DNA from: Dysgonomonas mossii DSM 22836
GTDB lineage: Bacteria > Bacteroidota > Bacteroidia > Bacteroidales > Dysgonomonadaceae
Length of the DNA: 64,000 nt
Direction of reading: 5' to 3'
Assembly: GCF_000213575.1 (NCBI RefSeq)
Contig: NZ_GL892007.1
Location: 340,349 to 404,348, forward strand
The notes under the pieces: generated by a model
The model's input: the letters and a program-made list of their open reading frames with translations, nothing else
Database searches by the model: none
What the model was told of the DNA's origin: nothing
Program-made: the position numbers and the translations under genes
In this document: positions 27,026 through 36,251 of the stretch, in pieces
Position numbering within the stretch: the stretch's first letter is position 1
How the letters are laid out: each line of letters starts with the position of its first letter

Positions 27026-27430
27026 ATGGCAAAACAGGAAAAAGTACAGGTGGACGAAGATTTTATGAAGGAAATCATTTCACAGGGCTTGCCCGTGAAA
27101 GTTCCGCCAAAAGAAGAAACAGTTCAGGAAAAACCAGAAGTACCTGCGGAAGTTGTACCACAAACCGAAGTCAGGCAGCCGTCCCGAAAGAAGAAAAATG
27201 CAACAGGAGATTACAAGGAAATATACTTTCAGAAAATGGAATTACCCGACCGTCAACCCATTTATGTAAGCCGTTCCACACACGAAAAATTGATAAAGAT
27301 AGTATCGACCATAGGTGAGCGCAAGGCAACCGTCAGCAGTTATGTGGAAACTATCATCCTTCGCCATTTCGACCAGTTTCAGGACGAAATAAATGATTTG
27401 TACCGCCAAACATTTGAAAACCCTATTTAA
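27026..27430 (+). CDS. DUF3408 conjugative transposon protein (TraB/TraC position)
   Basis: A 134 aa protein. The N-terminal half is disordered and rich in Pro, Glu and Val; the C-terminal half is the DUF3408 domain (PIYVSRSTHEKLIKIVSTIG), a ribbon-helix-helix-like fold. With the ParA-type TraA next to it, a ParB- or centromere-binding-like role is an attractive guess. Its name differs between elements, so no symbol is given. Confidence 0.82.
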   Translation: MAKQEKVQVDEDFMKEIISQGLPVKVPPKEETVQEKPEVPAEVVPQTEVRQPSRKKKNATGDYKEIYFQKMELPDRQPIYVSRSTHEKLIKIVSTIGERKATVSSYVETIILRHFDQFQDEINDLYRQTFENPI

Positions 27431-27431
27431 T

Positions 27432-28067
27432 ATGTGGAAGCTAATCATTGCAGGCATTGTCTTGTACTACATCGTACTGATATGGAAATATCGGAACAGT
27501 CTTTTTAATAGCAAAAAGAAGGAAAATAAAACCAACCCTCCCGAACCGGAAAGAAATGCAAATTCCAGAAGTATTATAGGTAAATCAGGCTTTCGTTTAG
27601 GACAACTAAAGTCATCTGAAGCCTTTGAAAGACAGATTTCTAAACCGATTAGTAATGCCACTAATTTTGATCAGTTAAACAATGAGGATACCCCGCAACC
27701 GATGGATGTGGAATTTGATATGGAGTATGAAGATGATGTGGAAAATGAAGAACCGGAAGAGGAAGAAATTATCTGCTTTATGGATGAAGAACTTCAATCG
27801 GCACAGGGTATCTCCTTTGAAGAAATGGCGCAGGCGGTACAGGTTGTACATACGGCAAATGTAGCTGAAGAGGAAGAACGAAAAGCTGTGCAAACCTTTT
27901 CGGTTATGGAGCAAACAAACTTGTACGATACGGTGATAGAACAGATTAACGGGGGCAGGCTGCGTGTGGCCGAAATGCTTAAAAAGTACGATTATGTATT
28001 CATTGCTCCGCCTGCGGAAACTACCCACGAAGATTTATCGACGTTCGATATGAATGATTATATGTAA
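27432..28067 (+). CDS. traD: TraD-like conjugative element protein
   Basis: A 211 aa protein with one N-terminal membrane segment (LIIAGIVLYYIVLIW), a basic stretch, and a strongly acidic middle (EEPEEEEII). The C-terminal part (FEEMAQAVQVV) matches what CTn annotations call TraD; no enzymatic motif is seen. The frame opens at 27393 inside the previous gene, but the ATG at 27432 right after that stop gives a membrane-anchored protein and is preferred. Role within the secretion system is unknown. Confidence 0.7.
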   Translation: MWKLIIAGIVLYYIVLIWKYRNSLFNSKKKENKTNPPEPERNANSRSIIGKSGFRLGQLKSSEAFERQISKPISNATNFDQLNNEDTPQPMDVEFDMEYEDDVENEEPEEEEIICFMDEELQSAQGISFEEMAQAVQVVHTANVAEEEERKAVQTFSVMEQTNLYDTVIEQINGGRLRVAEMLKKYDYVFIAPPAETTHEDLSTFDMNDYM

Positions 28068-28147
28068 GACCTTTAAACATAAGATATATGAAGCAAAAAG
28101 AGTACGGTTAGCTACACTTATCAAAATAAAAAAGAGGGCTTGACCCG

Positions 28148-28226
28148 ACCACAAAAAATCTCAATTATTAATCCGCCGGAACGGGGACTATCCAACCCCT
28201 TCCGGCACTTTTACAATCAGTTTATA
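28148..28226 (+). promoter_or_regulatory. Structured leader of traE with the ACCACAAAAAATCTCA motif
   Basis: The motif ACCACAAAAAATCTCAATT (28148-28166) is followed by a strong hairpin, GCCGGAACGGGG with CCCCTTCCGGC (28175-28206), and TTTATA just before the ATG at 28227. The same layout (motif, hairpin, TTTATAATGA) precedes traN. It could be a promoter with attenuator, a processing site, or a protein-binding leader. Confidence 0.5.
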
Positions 28227-28523
28227 ATGAAAAAGAAAATATTTCTTTCGGCAGCCATCATTTTAGCTGCTACTTCTGTATTCGCACAGGGTAATGGTGT
28301 GGGCGGTATTACTGAAGCTACCAATATGGTAACATCGTATTTCGATCCCGCTACCAAGTTGATATATGCCATTGGTGCTGTTGTGGGATTGATTGGCGGT
28401 ATCAAAGTTTACAACAAATTTTCATCCGGTGATCCAGATACAGGCAAAACGGCAGCAAGCTGGTTTGGGGCTTGCATCTTCCTGATTGTTGCTGCAACCA
28501 TCCTGCGTTCATTCTTTTTGTAA
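28227..28523 (+). CDS. traE: TraE (DUF4134), VirB2-like small membrane protein
   Basis: A 98 aa protein with a signal peptide ending in SVFAQ and two hydrophobic segments (LIYAIGAVVGLIGGI and WFGACIFLIVAATIL), the pattern of DUF4134/TraE and of VirB2/TrbC pilins. An upstream frame opens at 28140, but it reads through the leader hairpin; MKKKIFLSAA at 28227 is a normal signal peptide start. Followed by traF after 3 bases. Confidence 0.92.
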   Translation: MKKKIFLSAAIILAATSVFAQGNGVGGITEATNMVTSYFDPATKLIYAIGAVVGLIGGIKVYNKFSSGDPDTGKTAASWFGACIFLIVAATILRSFFL

Positions 28524-28526
28524 GCT

Positions 28527-28886
28527 ATGGCGGACTATACAGTAAACAGAGGTATTGGCAGAGCTGTAGAATTTAAGGGTTTGCGGAGTCAGTATCTCTT
28601 CATATTCGCAGGAGGTTTACTTTCCGTGTTCGTGTTATTTGTAGTCATGTACATGGCTGGTATCAACCAGTGGATTTGTATCGGGTTTGGAGCGGTATCC
28701 GCATCCACGCTGGTATACCTGACATTCATGCTTAACGATAAATATGGGACATACGGTTTGATGAAGTTGCAAGCCCGCAGAAACCATCCCCGCTATATCA
28801 TTAACCGCAGGTCAATACATCGACTATTCACTTATAAAAGAAAAGCGCATGAGAAATATAATGAAAGCAGCGACACTGGAGAGTAA
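28527..28886 (+). CDS. traF: TraF (DUF4133), VirB3-like membrane protein
   Basis: A 119 aa inner-membrane protein with two adjacent TM segments at about 26-75 (YLFIFAGGLLSVFVLFVVMY, then ICIGFGAVSASTLVYLTF) and a basic C-terminus (NHPRYIINRR). DUF4133 family, equivalent in position and topology to VirB3, which partners VirB4. It overlaps the start of traG by 38 bp. Confidence 0.92.
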   Translation: MADYTVNRGIGRAVEFKGLRSQYLFIFAGGLLSVFVLFVVMYMAGINQWICIGFGAVSASTLVYLTFMLNDKYGTYGLMKLQARRNHPRYIINRRSIHRLFTYKRKAHEKYNESSDTGE

Positions 28887-31344
28887 ATTTCCTTTGCTTG
28901 CAGCTGAACACGATTGTATCATCAGCAAAGATGCCGATATTACGGTAGCATTTTGTGTACAGTTACCCGAACTGTTTACTGTTACGGGCGTTGAGTACGA
29001 AGCGATACATTCGACATGGCATAAAGCAATTAAAGTGTTGCCTGATTATTCTATCATCCACAAACAGGACTGGTTTATTAAAGAAAACTACACACCTGAA
29101 ATTCAAAAGGACAATTTAAGTTTTCTGAGTCGTAGCTTTGAACGGCATTTCAACGAACGACCATTCCTGAACCATACCTGTTACCTGTTCCTGACGAAAA
29201 CGACAAAGGAACGGGCAAGGATGCAGAGTAATTTCAATACGCTTTGTAAAGGCTTTATTGTTCCGAAAGAGATTCAGGATAAAGAAGCAGTGACAAAGTT
29301 TTTGGAATTGGTCGGGCAGTTTGAGCGGATTATGAATGATTCGGGTTTTATTACCCTTACCCGTCTGACGTCAGAAGATATTACCGGAATGCCAGATAAA
29401 GCGGGCATTGTGGAAAAGTATTTTTCCCTTTCACAAAGTGATACCACGACGCTGAAGGATATCCAACTCAATGCGGAAGAAATGCGTATAGGTGATAATA
29501 TTTTGTGCCTGCATACACTTTCAGATGTAGAAGATCTGCCCGGAAAGATTGCCACTGATTCCCGATATGAAAAACTATCGACAGACCGTAGTGACTGTCG
29601 ATTGTCATTTGCTGCACCTGTAGGAGTACTATTGAGTTGCAACCATGTGTACAACCAGTATATTTTCATAGACGATCATGCCGATAACTTGAAAAAGTTT
29701 GAGAAGCAAGCCCGTAATATGCACTCTCTGTCCCGATACAGTAGAGCCAATCAGGTGAACAAGGAGTGGATTGAAGAGTATTTGAACGAAGCGCACAGTC
29801 AGGGATTAACTTCTGTTCGCTGCCATTGTAACGTAATGGCATGGGCTGATGACAAGGAAGAACTCAAGCATATCAAAAATGATGTAGGAAGCCAGCTTGC
29901 TTTGATGGAATGCAAACCACGCCACAATACCGTGGATACACCCACTTTGTTTTGGGCAGCCATTCCGGGTAATGCGGGTGATTTTCCTGCGGAAGAATCC
30001 TTCTTCACATTCATCGAACAGGCATTGTGTTTCTTTACGGAAGAAACTAATTATCATTCTTCGCCATCTCCGTTCGGAATCAAGATGGTGGATAGATTGA
30101 CCGGGAAACCGCTTCATGTGGATATTTCCGACCTGCCCATGAAGCGTGGGATTATCACGAACCGCAATAAGTTCATCTTAGGGCCTTCGGGTTCGGGAAA
30201 ATCCTTTTTCACCAACCACATGGTACGCCAGTATTACGAACAGGGAAGCCATGTACTGCTTGTGGATACGGGAAACAGCTACTTGGGTTTATGTGAAATG
30301 ATTAATCTCAAAACACAAGGTGCTGATGGGGTTTATTTCACCTATACCGAGCAAAATCCTATTGCTTTCAATCCTTTCTATACCGATGATAATGTTTTTG
30401 ATATTGAAAAACGGGAATCCATCAAAACGCTTATTCTTACTCTATGGAAGCGGGATAACGAACCGCCCACACGAGCAGAAGAAGTTGCCCTTTCCAATGC
30501 TGTAAGCCTTTACATTGAGAAGCTGAAAGTAGGGATAGAACCTTCGTTCAATACCTTCTATGAATATGTAAGCGGAGAGTATCGGGAAGTGTTGGAAGCC
30601 AAACAAGTTCGTGAAAAGGACTTTGACGTGGCGAACTTTCTGAATGTCCTTGAACCCTACTATCGTGGCGGAGAGTACGATTACCTGTTGAACTCGGATA
30701 AGCAGCTTGATTTGCTTTCCAAACGATTTATCGTATTTGAGTTGGACAATATTAAAGACCACAAAATCCTGTTTCCCATCGTCACTATCATTATTATGGA
30801 AGTGTTTATCAACAAGATGCGCCGATTGAAGGGGATCCGAAAATTAATCCTGATTGAAGAAGCATGGAAAGCCATTGCCAAAGAAGGGATGGCAGAATAC
30901 ATCAAATACCTGTTCAAAACTGTGCGTAAGTTCTTTGGTGAAGCAATTGTGGTTACACAGGAAGTCGAAGACATAATTTCTTCACCTATAGTAAAGGAAT
31001 CCATCATCAACAACTCCGACTGCAAGATCCTGTTAGACCAGCGCAAATACATGAATAAGTTCGACAGTATTCAGGCACTCTTGGGATTAACCGAAAAGGA
31101 AAAGTCTCAGGTGCTTTCCATCAATATGGCAAACCATCCGGGACGAAACTACAAAGAAGTGTGGATCGGTCTTGGCGGGGTGCAATCCGCTGTATATGCT
31201 ACTGAAGTGAGTTTGGAAGAGTATTACACCTATACAACGGAAGAAAGCGAAAAGCTTGAATTGTTCCAACTTACCGAAAAACTGGATGGTAACATCGAAC
31301 TTGCCATTAAGCAGCTTGCTGAAAGCAAGCGTAGCCCAAATTAG
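28849..31344 (+). CDS. traG: TraG, VirB4-type conjugation ATPase
   Basis: An 831 aa cytoplasmic ATPase that powers assembly of and transport through the type IV secretion channel. The N-terminal about 420 residues carry the DUF3875/VirB4 N-domain, then Walker A ILGPSGSGKSFFTNH and Walker B KLILIEEAWKAIAKEG, followed by EAIVVTQEVEDIISS. Length fits the CTnDOT TraG family. ATGs at 28849 and 28861 are both possible. Confidence 0.95.
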   Translation: MRNIMKAATLESKFPLLAAEHDCIISKDADITVAFCVQLPELFTVTGVEYEAIHSTWHKAIKVLPDYSIIHKQDWFIKENYTPEIQKDNLSFLSRSFERHFNERPFLNHTCYLFLTKTTKERARMQSNFNTLCKGFIVPKEIQDKEAVTKFLELVGQFERIMNDSGFITLTRLTSEDITGMPDKAGIVEKYFSLSQSDTTTLKDIQLNAEEMRIGDNILCLHTLSDVEDLPGKIATDSRYEKLSTDRSDCRLSFAAPVGVLLSCNHVYNQYIFIDDHADNLKKFEKQARNMHSLSRYSRANQVNKEWIEEYLNEAHSQGLTSVRCHCNVMAWADDKEELKHIKNDVGSQLALMECKPRHNTVDTPTLFWAAIPGNAGDFPAEESFFTFIEQALCFFTEETNYHSSPSPFGIKMVDRLTGKPLHVDISDLPMKRGIITNRNKFILGPSGSGKSFFTNHMVRQYYEQGSHVLLVDTGNSYLGLCEMINLKTQGADGVYFTYTEQNPIAFNPFYTDDNVFDIEKRESIKTLILTLWKRDNEPPTRAEEVALSNAVSLYIEKLKVGIEPSFNTFYEYVSGEYREVLEAKQVREKDFDVANFLNVLEPYYRGGEYDYLLNSDKQLDLLSKRFIVFELDNIKDHKILFPIVTIIIMEVFINKMRRLKGIRKLILIEEAWKAIAKEGMAEYIKYLFKTVRKFFGEAIVVTQEVEDIISSPIVKESIINNSDCKILLDQRKYMNKFDSIQALLGLTEKEKSQVLSINMANHPGRNYKEVWIGLGGVQSAVYATEVSLEEYYTYTTEESEKLELFQLTEKLDGNIELAIKQLAESKRSPN

Positions 31345-31365
31345 TATCAATTAAAAACCAAAGTA

Positions 31366-31995
31366 ATGAAAACAAAAATAATGATGTCAGTGCTGCTGCT
31401 TTGCCTTTTTGCAGGTCAAGCAAACGCACAATGGACAGTAGTTGATCCGACCAATCTGGCACAAGGTATTGTAAATACAACGAAGGAGATTGCACAGACA
31501 TCCAAAACGGTGAATAATACGCTGGACACCTTCAGGGAAACGAAGAAACTATACGAACAGGGAAAGCAATACTACGATGCCCTGAAAGCTGTAAACAATC
31601 TGGTGAAGGATGCCAGGAAGGTACAAAAAACCGTGCTTCTATTGGGTGATATTACAGATATATATGTTACAAATTTCCAACTTATGTTGTCTGATAAGAA
31701 CTTCCGACCGGAAGAACTCAATGCCATTGGCTTTGGTTATTCCAAGCTGTTGAATGAAAGTTCAGATGTTCTTATGGAACTTAAGAACGTAGTCAATATA
31801 AACGGACTTTCCATGAGTGATGCCGAACGTATGGAACGGATAGATAAAGCTTATAATGCAGTTTTGAATTACCGGAATCTGGTTTCCTACTATACCCGTA
31901 AAAACATCTCCGTTTCGTACCTGCGGGCAAAGAAAATCAATGATACAGAGCGGGTGATGGCTCTTTACGGAAATGCTAACGATAGATACTGGTAA
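31366..31995 (+). CDS. traI: TraI (DUF4141), secreted VirB5-like protein
   Basis: A 209 aa protein with a signal peptide (MMSVLLLCLFAGQANAQ) and a long helical body at about 45-130 (TKEIAQTSKTVNNTLDTF). This matches DUF4141 proteins, which occupy the VirB5-like place in Bacteroidales systems and are periplasmic. traH, which lies between traG and traI in CTnDOT, is absent: only 21 bases separate the two genes here. Confidence 0.9.
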   Translation: MKTKIMMSVLLLCLFAGQANAQWTVVDPTNLAQGIVNTTKEIAQTSKTVNNTLDTFRETKKLYEQGKQYYDALKAVNNLVKDARKVQKTVLLLGDITDIYVTNFQLMLSDKNFRPEELNAIGFGYSKLLNESSDVLMELKNVVNINGLSMSDAERMERIDKAYNAVLNYRNLVSYYTRKNISVSYLRAKKINDTERVMALYGNANDRYW

Positions 31996-31997
31996 CT

Positions 31998-33008
31998 ATG
32001 ACCTTGTTAGCCGTTGATTGGGGGAATTTGCATGAGATACTGAAAAACCTCTATGTGGATATGATGCCTTTGTGCAGTAGCATGACAGGGGTAGCTAAAG
32101 GTGTGGCCGGACTGGGTGCGTTGTTTTATATCGCATCCAAGGTATGGCAGGCATTATCGAGAGCTGAACCAATAGATGTATATCCGCTTCTGCGTCCTTT
32201 TGCCATCGGGTTGTGTATTATGTTCTTTCCGACTTTAGTGCTGGGAACGATCAACAGCGTGATGTCACCCGTAGTGAAAGGCACACATAATTTACTTGAA
32301 GGGCAAACTTTCGATATGAACAAATATCAGGAACAGAAAGACAGAAAGGAATATGAAGCCATGCTTCGGAATCCGGAAACTGCATTTCTTGTTTCCAATG
32401 AAGAGTTCGATAAACAACTGGACGAACTGGGATGGTCGCCTTCCGATATGGTAACCATGATGGGAATGTATGTGGAGAGGGGCGTGTATAATATGAAAAA
32501 AGCTGTTCGAGACTGGTTTCGGGAGTTGTTGGAAATACTCTTTCAGGCTGCTGGGCTTGTTATTGATACGATACGGACGTTCTTTCTGATTGTGCTGGCC
32601 ATATTGGGCCCGATTGCTTTTGCAATATCGGTCTATGATGGCTTTCAATCAACCCTTACGCAGTGGATAACACGCTACATAAGCGTATACTTGTGGCTCC
32701 CCGTATCGGATTTATTCAGTTCCATCCTTGCCCGTATTCAGGTCTTGATGCTCGAAAGAGACATTCAGCTGTTGGACGATCCTAATTTTATTCCCGACAG
32801 TTCCAATACGGTTTATATCATTTTTATGATAATTGGGATTGTAGGCTATTTCACAATTCCGACCGTAGCCAACTGGATTATTCAGGCTGGCGGATTGGGC
32901 GGTATGAGCCGGAATATTAACAAAACTGCCGGAATGGGTGGAAACCTTGCGGGTGCAACAGCAGGAGCAGCAACCGGAAACATCTCAGGAAAACTAATTA
33001 AAAAATAA
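31998..33008 (+). CDS. traJ: TraJ, VirB6/TrbL-like polytopic membrane protein
   Basis: A 336 aa inner-membrane protein with about five to six TM segments (GVAGLGALFYIASKVW, PFAIGLCIMFFPTLVLG, TFFLIVLAILGPIAFAI, TVYIIFMIIGIVGYFTI) and a Gly/Ala-rich tail (LAGATAGAATGNISG). It fits the TraJ family of CTn elements, the VirB6-like channel component. It starts 2 bases after traI. Confidence 0.92.
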   Translation: MTLLAVDWGNLHEILKNLYVDMMPLCSSMTGVAKGVAGLGALFYIASKVWQALSRAEPIDVYPLLRPFAIGLCIMFFPTLVLGTINSVMSPVVKGTHNLLEGQTFDMNKYQEQKDRKEYEAMLRNPETAFLVSNEEFDKQLDELGWSPSDMVTMMGMYVERGVYNMKKAVRDWFRELLEILFQAAGLVIDTIRTFFLIVLAILGPIAFAISVYDGFQSTLTQWITRYISVYLWLPVSDLFSSILARIQVLMLERDIQLLDDPNFIPDSSNTVYIIFMIIGIVGYFTIPTVANWIIQAGGLGGMSRNINKTAGMGGNLAGATAGAATGNISGKLIKK

Positions 33009-33017
33009 TCGCAGAAC

Positions 33018-33641
33018 ATGGAATTTAAGTCATTAAAAAATATAGAAACCAGCTTTAGGCAAATACGCCTGTTTGGAATTGTGTTTGTCTGCCTGTGTGC
33101 CGGAATTGTTGCTTATGCCCTTTGGAGTTCGTACAGTTTTGCCGAAAAACAACGTGAAAAGATTTACGTTCTCGATGGTGGTAAATCGCTGATTCTTGCT
33201 CTATCGCAAGATCTGTCGCAGAACCGTCCGGTAGAAGCAAAGGAACACGTAAAACGTTTCCATGAACTCTTCTTTACTCTGTCGCCAGATAAGAACGCCA
33301 TTGAATCGAACATACAACGCTCGTTTTTTCTGGCGGATAAAAGTGCTTTCAACTACTATAAGGATTTAGCTGAGAAAGGATACTACAACCGGATCATTTC
33401 CGGCAATATCAATCAGGCGGTACAGGTAGACAGTGTTGTATGCAACTTCGAGCGATATCCTTATCTGGTAGAAACTTTCGCCCGTCAAATGATTGTTCGG
33501 GAAAGCAGCGTAACCGAACGAAGCCTTATTACCCGATGCCGATTGCTGAACTCCGTAAGGAGCGATAACAACCCGCATGGCTTTACTATTGAAGCTTTCG
33601 AGATTACGGAAAACAAAGATTTACAGGTATTGAAACGATAA
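33018..33641 (+). CDS. traK: TraK, VirB8-like protein
   Basis: A 207 aa bitopic inner-membrane protein: short cytoplasmic start, a TM at about 18-38 (LFGIVFVCLCAGIVAYAL), then a periplasmic domain with the VirB8-like alpha/beta layout. VirB8 links the inner-membrane and core complexes. It is 9 bases from traJ and 3 from traL. Confidence 0.92.
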   Translation: MEFKSLKNIETSFRQIRLFGIVFVCLCAGIVAYALWSSYSFAEKQREKIYVLDGGKSLILALSQDLSQNRPVEAKEHVKRFHELFFTLSPDKNAIESNIQRSFFLADKSAFNYYKDLAEKGYYNRIISGNINQAVQVDSVVCNFERYPYLVETFARQMIVRESSVTERSLITRCRLLNSVRSDNNPHGFTIEAFEITENKDLQVLKR

Positions 33642-33644
33642 GCC

Positions 33645-33935
33645 ATGATCAAGAAGAAATTAATGAATTTGAAGAACTGGCTGAACGACAAGCTGCGCTA
33701 CGCTTGCGGATGCCTGTCGGAAGATGCAAGGATGATCCTTATCATAACCTTCATCGTCGGAGGCAGTATCCTTTCTATCTATTGGACTGTTTCGTCCATA
33801 TATAACATCGGTAAAAAGAGTGCCGAAAAGGAATTTATGGAGATAAGACACATTGAGCGTCTGGAAATCCAACGTAAGGACAGTATTAACCATAATCAAC
33901 TACATGGACATGGAACAGAATCAGAATTTGAATAA
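33645..33935 (+). CDS. traL: TraL (DUF3989)
   Basis: A 96 aa single-pass membrane protein with basic N-terminus (MIKKKLMNLKNWLND), TM at about 29-50 (MILIITFIVGGSILSIYW), and a hydrophilic C-terminus. DUF3989 proteins are constant members of CTnDOT-type tra operons; the molecular role is unknown. It overlaps traM by about 32 bp. Confidence 0.88.
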   Translation: MIKKKLMNLKNWLNDKLRYACGCLSEDARMILIITFIVGGSILSIYWTVSSIYNIGKKSAEKEFMEIRHIERLEIQRKDSINHNQLHGHGTESEFE

Positions 33936-35229
33936 ACAGGAAGAAAAGGAGAATAAACAACTTACTCCGCAAGAGTTACAAAAACGTAAGAAACTAATCA
34001 TCTTTCCGATAATGATACTTGCCTTTATTGGTTGTATGTGGCTGATATTCGCACCTTCATCAAATGATGAAGTAAAACCCGATGAAATAGGCGGTTTTAA
34101 TGCAGATATACCATTGCCGAAGGAAGATGGTATTATCGGGGATAAGAAAACAGCTTACGAACAGGAACAAATGCGTTCCAAGCAGGAAGAGCGGATGCGC
34201 TCACTCCAAGACTTCGGTTTTATTTTAGGTGAAGACAATAAGGCTTCGGACAACTTGAGCCTGAGCACCAATTTACCAGAAGAGCAATCAGCAACATCCA
34301 ATAGAAATCATTACGGTAGTTCTTCATCCCGCAGTTCTTATGTGCAGTCTTCGGCTTATGCTTATCAGGATATAAACCGTCAGTTGGGGAGTTTTTATGA
34401 AACACCTAAAGACGATCCGGAGAAGGAAGAACTGGCAAGAAAGATCGAAGAACTGGAAGCCCGTTTGCTTGAAAGGGATAATACTCAGAATACAGCAAAT
34501 GATCAATTGGCACTGCTTGAAAAATCCTATGAGCTGGCAGCAAAATACATGAACGGAGGACAGCAACAGGGAATAAAACAGATAACACCATCTGCCCCCA
34601 TACAGGGAAAAGTTCAGGCTTTGCCTGTAAAAACTGTAACAGAATCGGCAGTCTCCGGATTGCAAACACCGTCAAGCGATGCGAAATTTATAGCAGCATT
34701 CAGTCAGCCACGTAATTTCGGATTCAATACGGCGGTGGGGACAGGTCTTTCAATGGGAAAGAACACTATCCTTGCTTGTATCCATGAAGATCAATCAGTA
34801 ATGGATGGGCAGAATGTACGCATTCGCCTGTTAGAACCTTTACAAGCAGGAAACATCATTGTTCCAAAAAACAATCTTATTACAGGAACTGTACGAGTTC
34901 AGGGTGAGCGTTTGGATATTAGCATCACTTCAATGGAGTACGAAGGCAATATCATTCCAGTGGAGCTGGCAGTATACGATTCGGACGGACAAAAGGGGCT
35001 GTTTGTTCCGTCCTCACTTGAAATGCAGGCACTAAACGAAGGCATGGCAAACATCGGTGCAGGGCTTGGTTCAAGCTTTACCGTGAATCAGAATGCAGGG
35101 GCAGCCATCGTATCGGATTTGACAAGAAGCGTACTGCAAGGTAGTTCGCAATACCTGTCAAAGAAATTGCGTACCGTACAAGTCAAGCTGAAAGCGAACT
35201 ATCAAATACTATTGTATACCAAACAATAA
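33904..35229 (+). CDS. traM: TraM, VirB10-like protein
   Basis: A 441 aa protein: N-terminal cytoplasmic Gln/Lys-rich segment, TM at about 32-52 (LIIFPIMILAFIGCMWLIF), Ser/Gln-rich linker with a coiled coil at about 175-210, and a C-terminal beta domain (NTILACIHEDQSVMDGQN) like VirB10/TrbI. VirB10 spans inner and outer membranes. The open frame begins at 33853; the ATG at 33904 (or 33910) is preferred since upstream codons are those of traL. Confidence 0.92.
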   Translation: MDMEQNQNLNKQEEKENKQLTPQELQKRKKLIIFPIMILAFIGCMWLIFAPSSNDEVKPDEIGGFNADIPLPKEDGIIGDKKTAYEQEQMRSKQEERMRSLQDFGFILGEDNKASDNLSLSTNLPEEQSATSNRNHYGSSSSRSSYVQSSAYAYQDINRQLGSFYETPKDDPEKEELARKIEELEARLLERDNTQNTANDQLALLEKSYELAAKYMNGGQQQGIKQITPSAPIQGKVQALPVKTVTESAVSGLQTPSSDAKFIAAFSQPRNFGFNTAVGTGLSMGKNTILACIHEDQSVMDGQNVRIRLLEPLQAGNIIVPKNNLITGTVRVQGERLDISITSMEYEGNIIPVELAVYDSDGQKGLFVPSSLEMQALNEGMANIGAGLGSSFTVNQNAGAAIVSDLTRSVLQGSSQYLSKKLRTVQVKLKANYQILLYTKQ

Positions 35230-35262
35230 ACTTAACCAAAGTAATAAAATGGTCTGCGACCC

Positions 35263-35335
35263 ACCACAAAAATTCTCAGTTATTAATCTGCCGTAAAGAA
35301 TTATCTACTCTGAGCGGCATTCAAATCAATTTATA
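35263..35335 (+). promoter_or_regulatory. Structured leader of traN with the ACCACAAAAA motif
   Basis: ACCACAAAAATTCTCAGTTA (from 35263) is followed by a hairpin, TGCCG (35289-35293) with CGGCA (35315-35319), and TTTATA before the ATG at 35336, mirroring the traE leader. The 106-base gap is the longest between tra genes after traE, so a separate promoter or a processing site is likely. Confidence 0.5.
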
Positions 35336-36250
35336 ATGAAAAAGTTATTTTTTCTATCCACACTTTTTATCAGTGTGATAACAGTTAAAGCACAAAGCAA
35401 CGACTTATTTCAGGGAGTTACCCAAAAGCTTCCTTATGCACAAATGGTAATTCCTTACGGGGTTCAGGTAACGTTTGCCAAAACAGTACATATCATCTTC
35501 CCGTCAGCAGTCAAATATGTAGACTTGGGTTCAAGCCATCTGATAGCAGGAAAAGCAGATGGTGCAGAAAACGTAATCCGTGTCAAGTCAGCAACAGAAG
35601 GCTTTCCCGGAGAAACCAATTTCTCGGTTATCTGCGAAGATGGCAGCTTTTATTCCTTCAATGCGAAATATGCCCAGGAACCTGATTTACTCAATATTGA
35701 AATGAAAGACTTTCTGGAAAACGAAGAAACAAGCATCACAGATTATTCACATACCCGCATGAATATCTATTTTCGAGAGTTGGGCAATGAATCTCCTTTA
35801 TTGGTAAAGCTGATAATGCAATCCATCTATAAAAACAACGACCGAGAAATTCATCATTTGGGATGCAAACGATTCGGGATTCAGTTTTTAGTCAAGGGTA
35901 TTTATACGCATAATGGGATGCTATATGTTCATACACAAGTGAAAAACTCTTCCAATGTTCCATTCAATACCGATTTTATACGGTTTAAGATTGTCGATAA
36001 ACAGCTAGCCAAACGTACAGCTATTCAGGAACAGGTGCTTTACCCTGTGCGCAGTTTTAATGAAGTAATCGAAATCAAAGGAAAAGAGACTATGCGCACA
36101 GTCTACACGTTGCCAAAGTTTACGATTCCTGACGATAAAATACTTGAAATAGAACTTGTAGAAAAGAACGGTGGTCGTCACCAGAATATCCGTGTAGAAA
36201 ATTTGGATATAGTGAACGCCAAAGTAATCAATGAACTTAAAATCAAGTAA
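35336..36250 (+). CDS. traN: TraN, VirB9-like protein
   Basis: A 304 aa protein with signal peptide (LFFLSTLFISVITVKAQS) and two beta-rich domains. The N-domain (MVIPYGVQVTFAKTVHIIFP) is typical of Bacteroidales TraN, which matches VirB9/TrbG of the outer-membrane core complex. The start at 35336 follows the leader element. Confidence 0.93.
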   Translation: MKKLFFLSTLFISVITVKAQSNDLFQGVTQKLPYAQMVIPYGVQVTFAKTVHIIFPSAVKYVDLGSSHLIAGKADGAENVIRVKSATEGFPGETNFSVICEDGSFYSFNAKYAQEPDLLNIEMKDFLENEETSITDYSHTRMNIYFRELGNESPLLVKLIMQSIYKNNDREIHHLGCKRFGIQFLVKGIYTHNGMLYVHTQVKNSSNVPFNTDFIRFKIVDKQLAKRTAIQEQVLYPVRSFNEVIEIKGKETMRTVYTLPKFTIPDDKILEIELVEKNGGRHQNIRVENLDIVNAKVINELKIK

Positions 36251-36251
36251 T

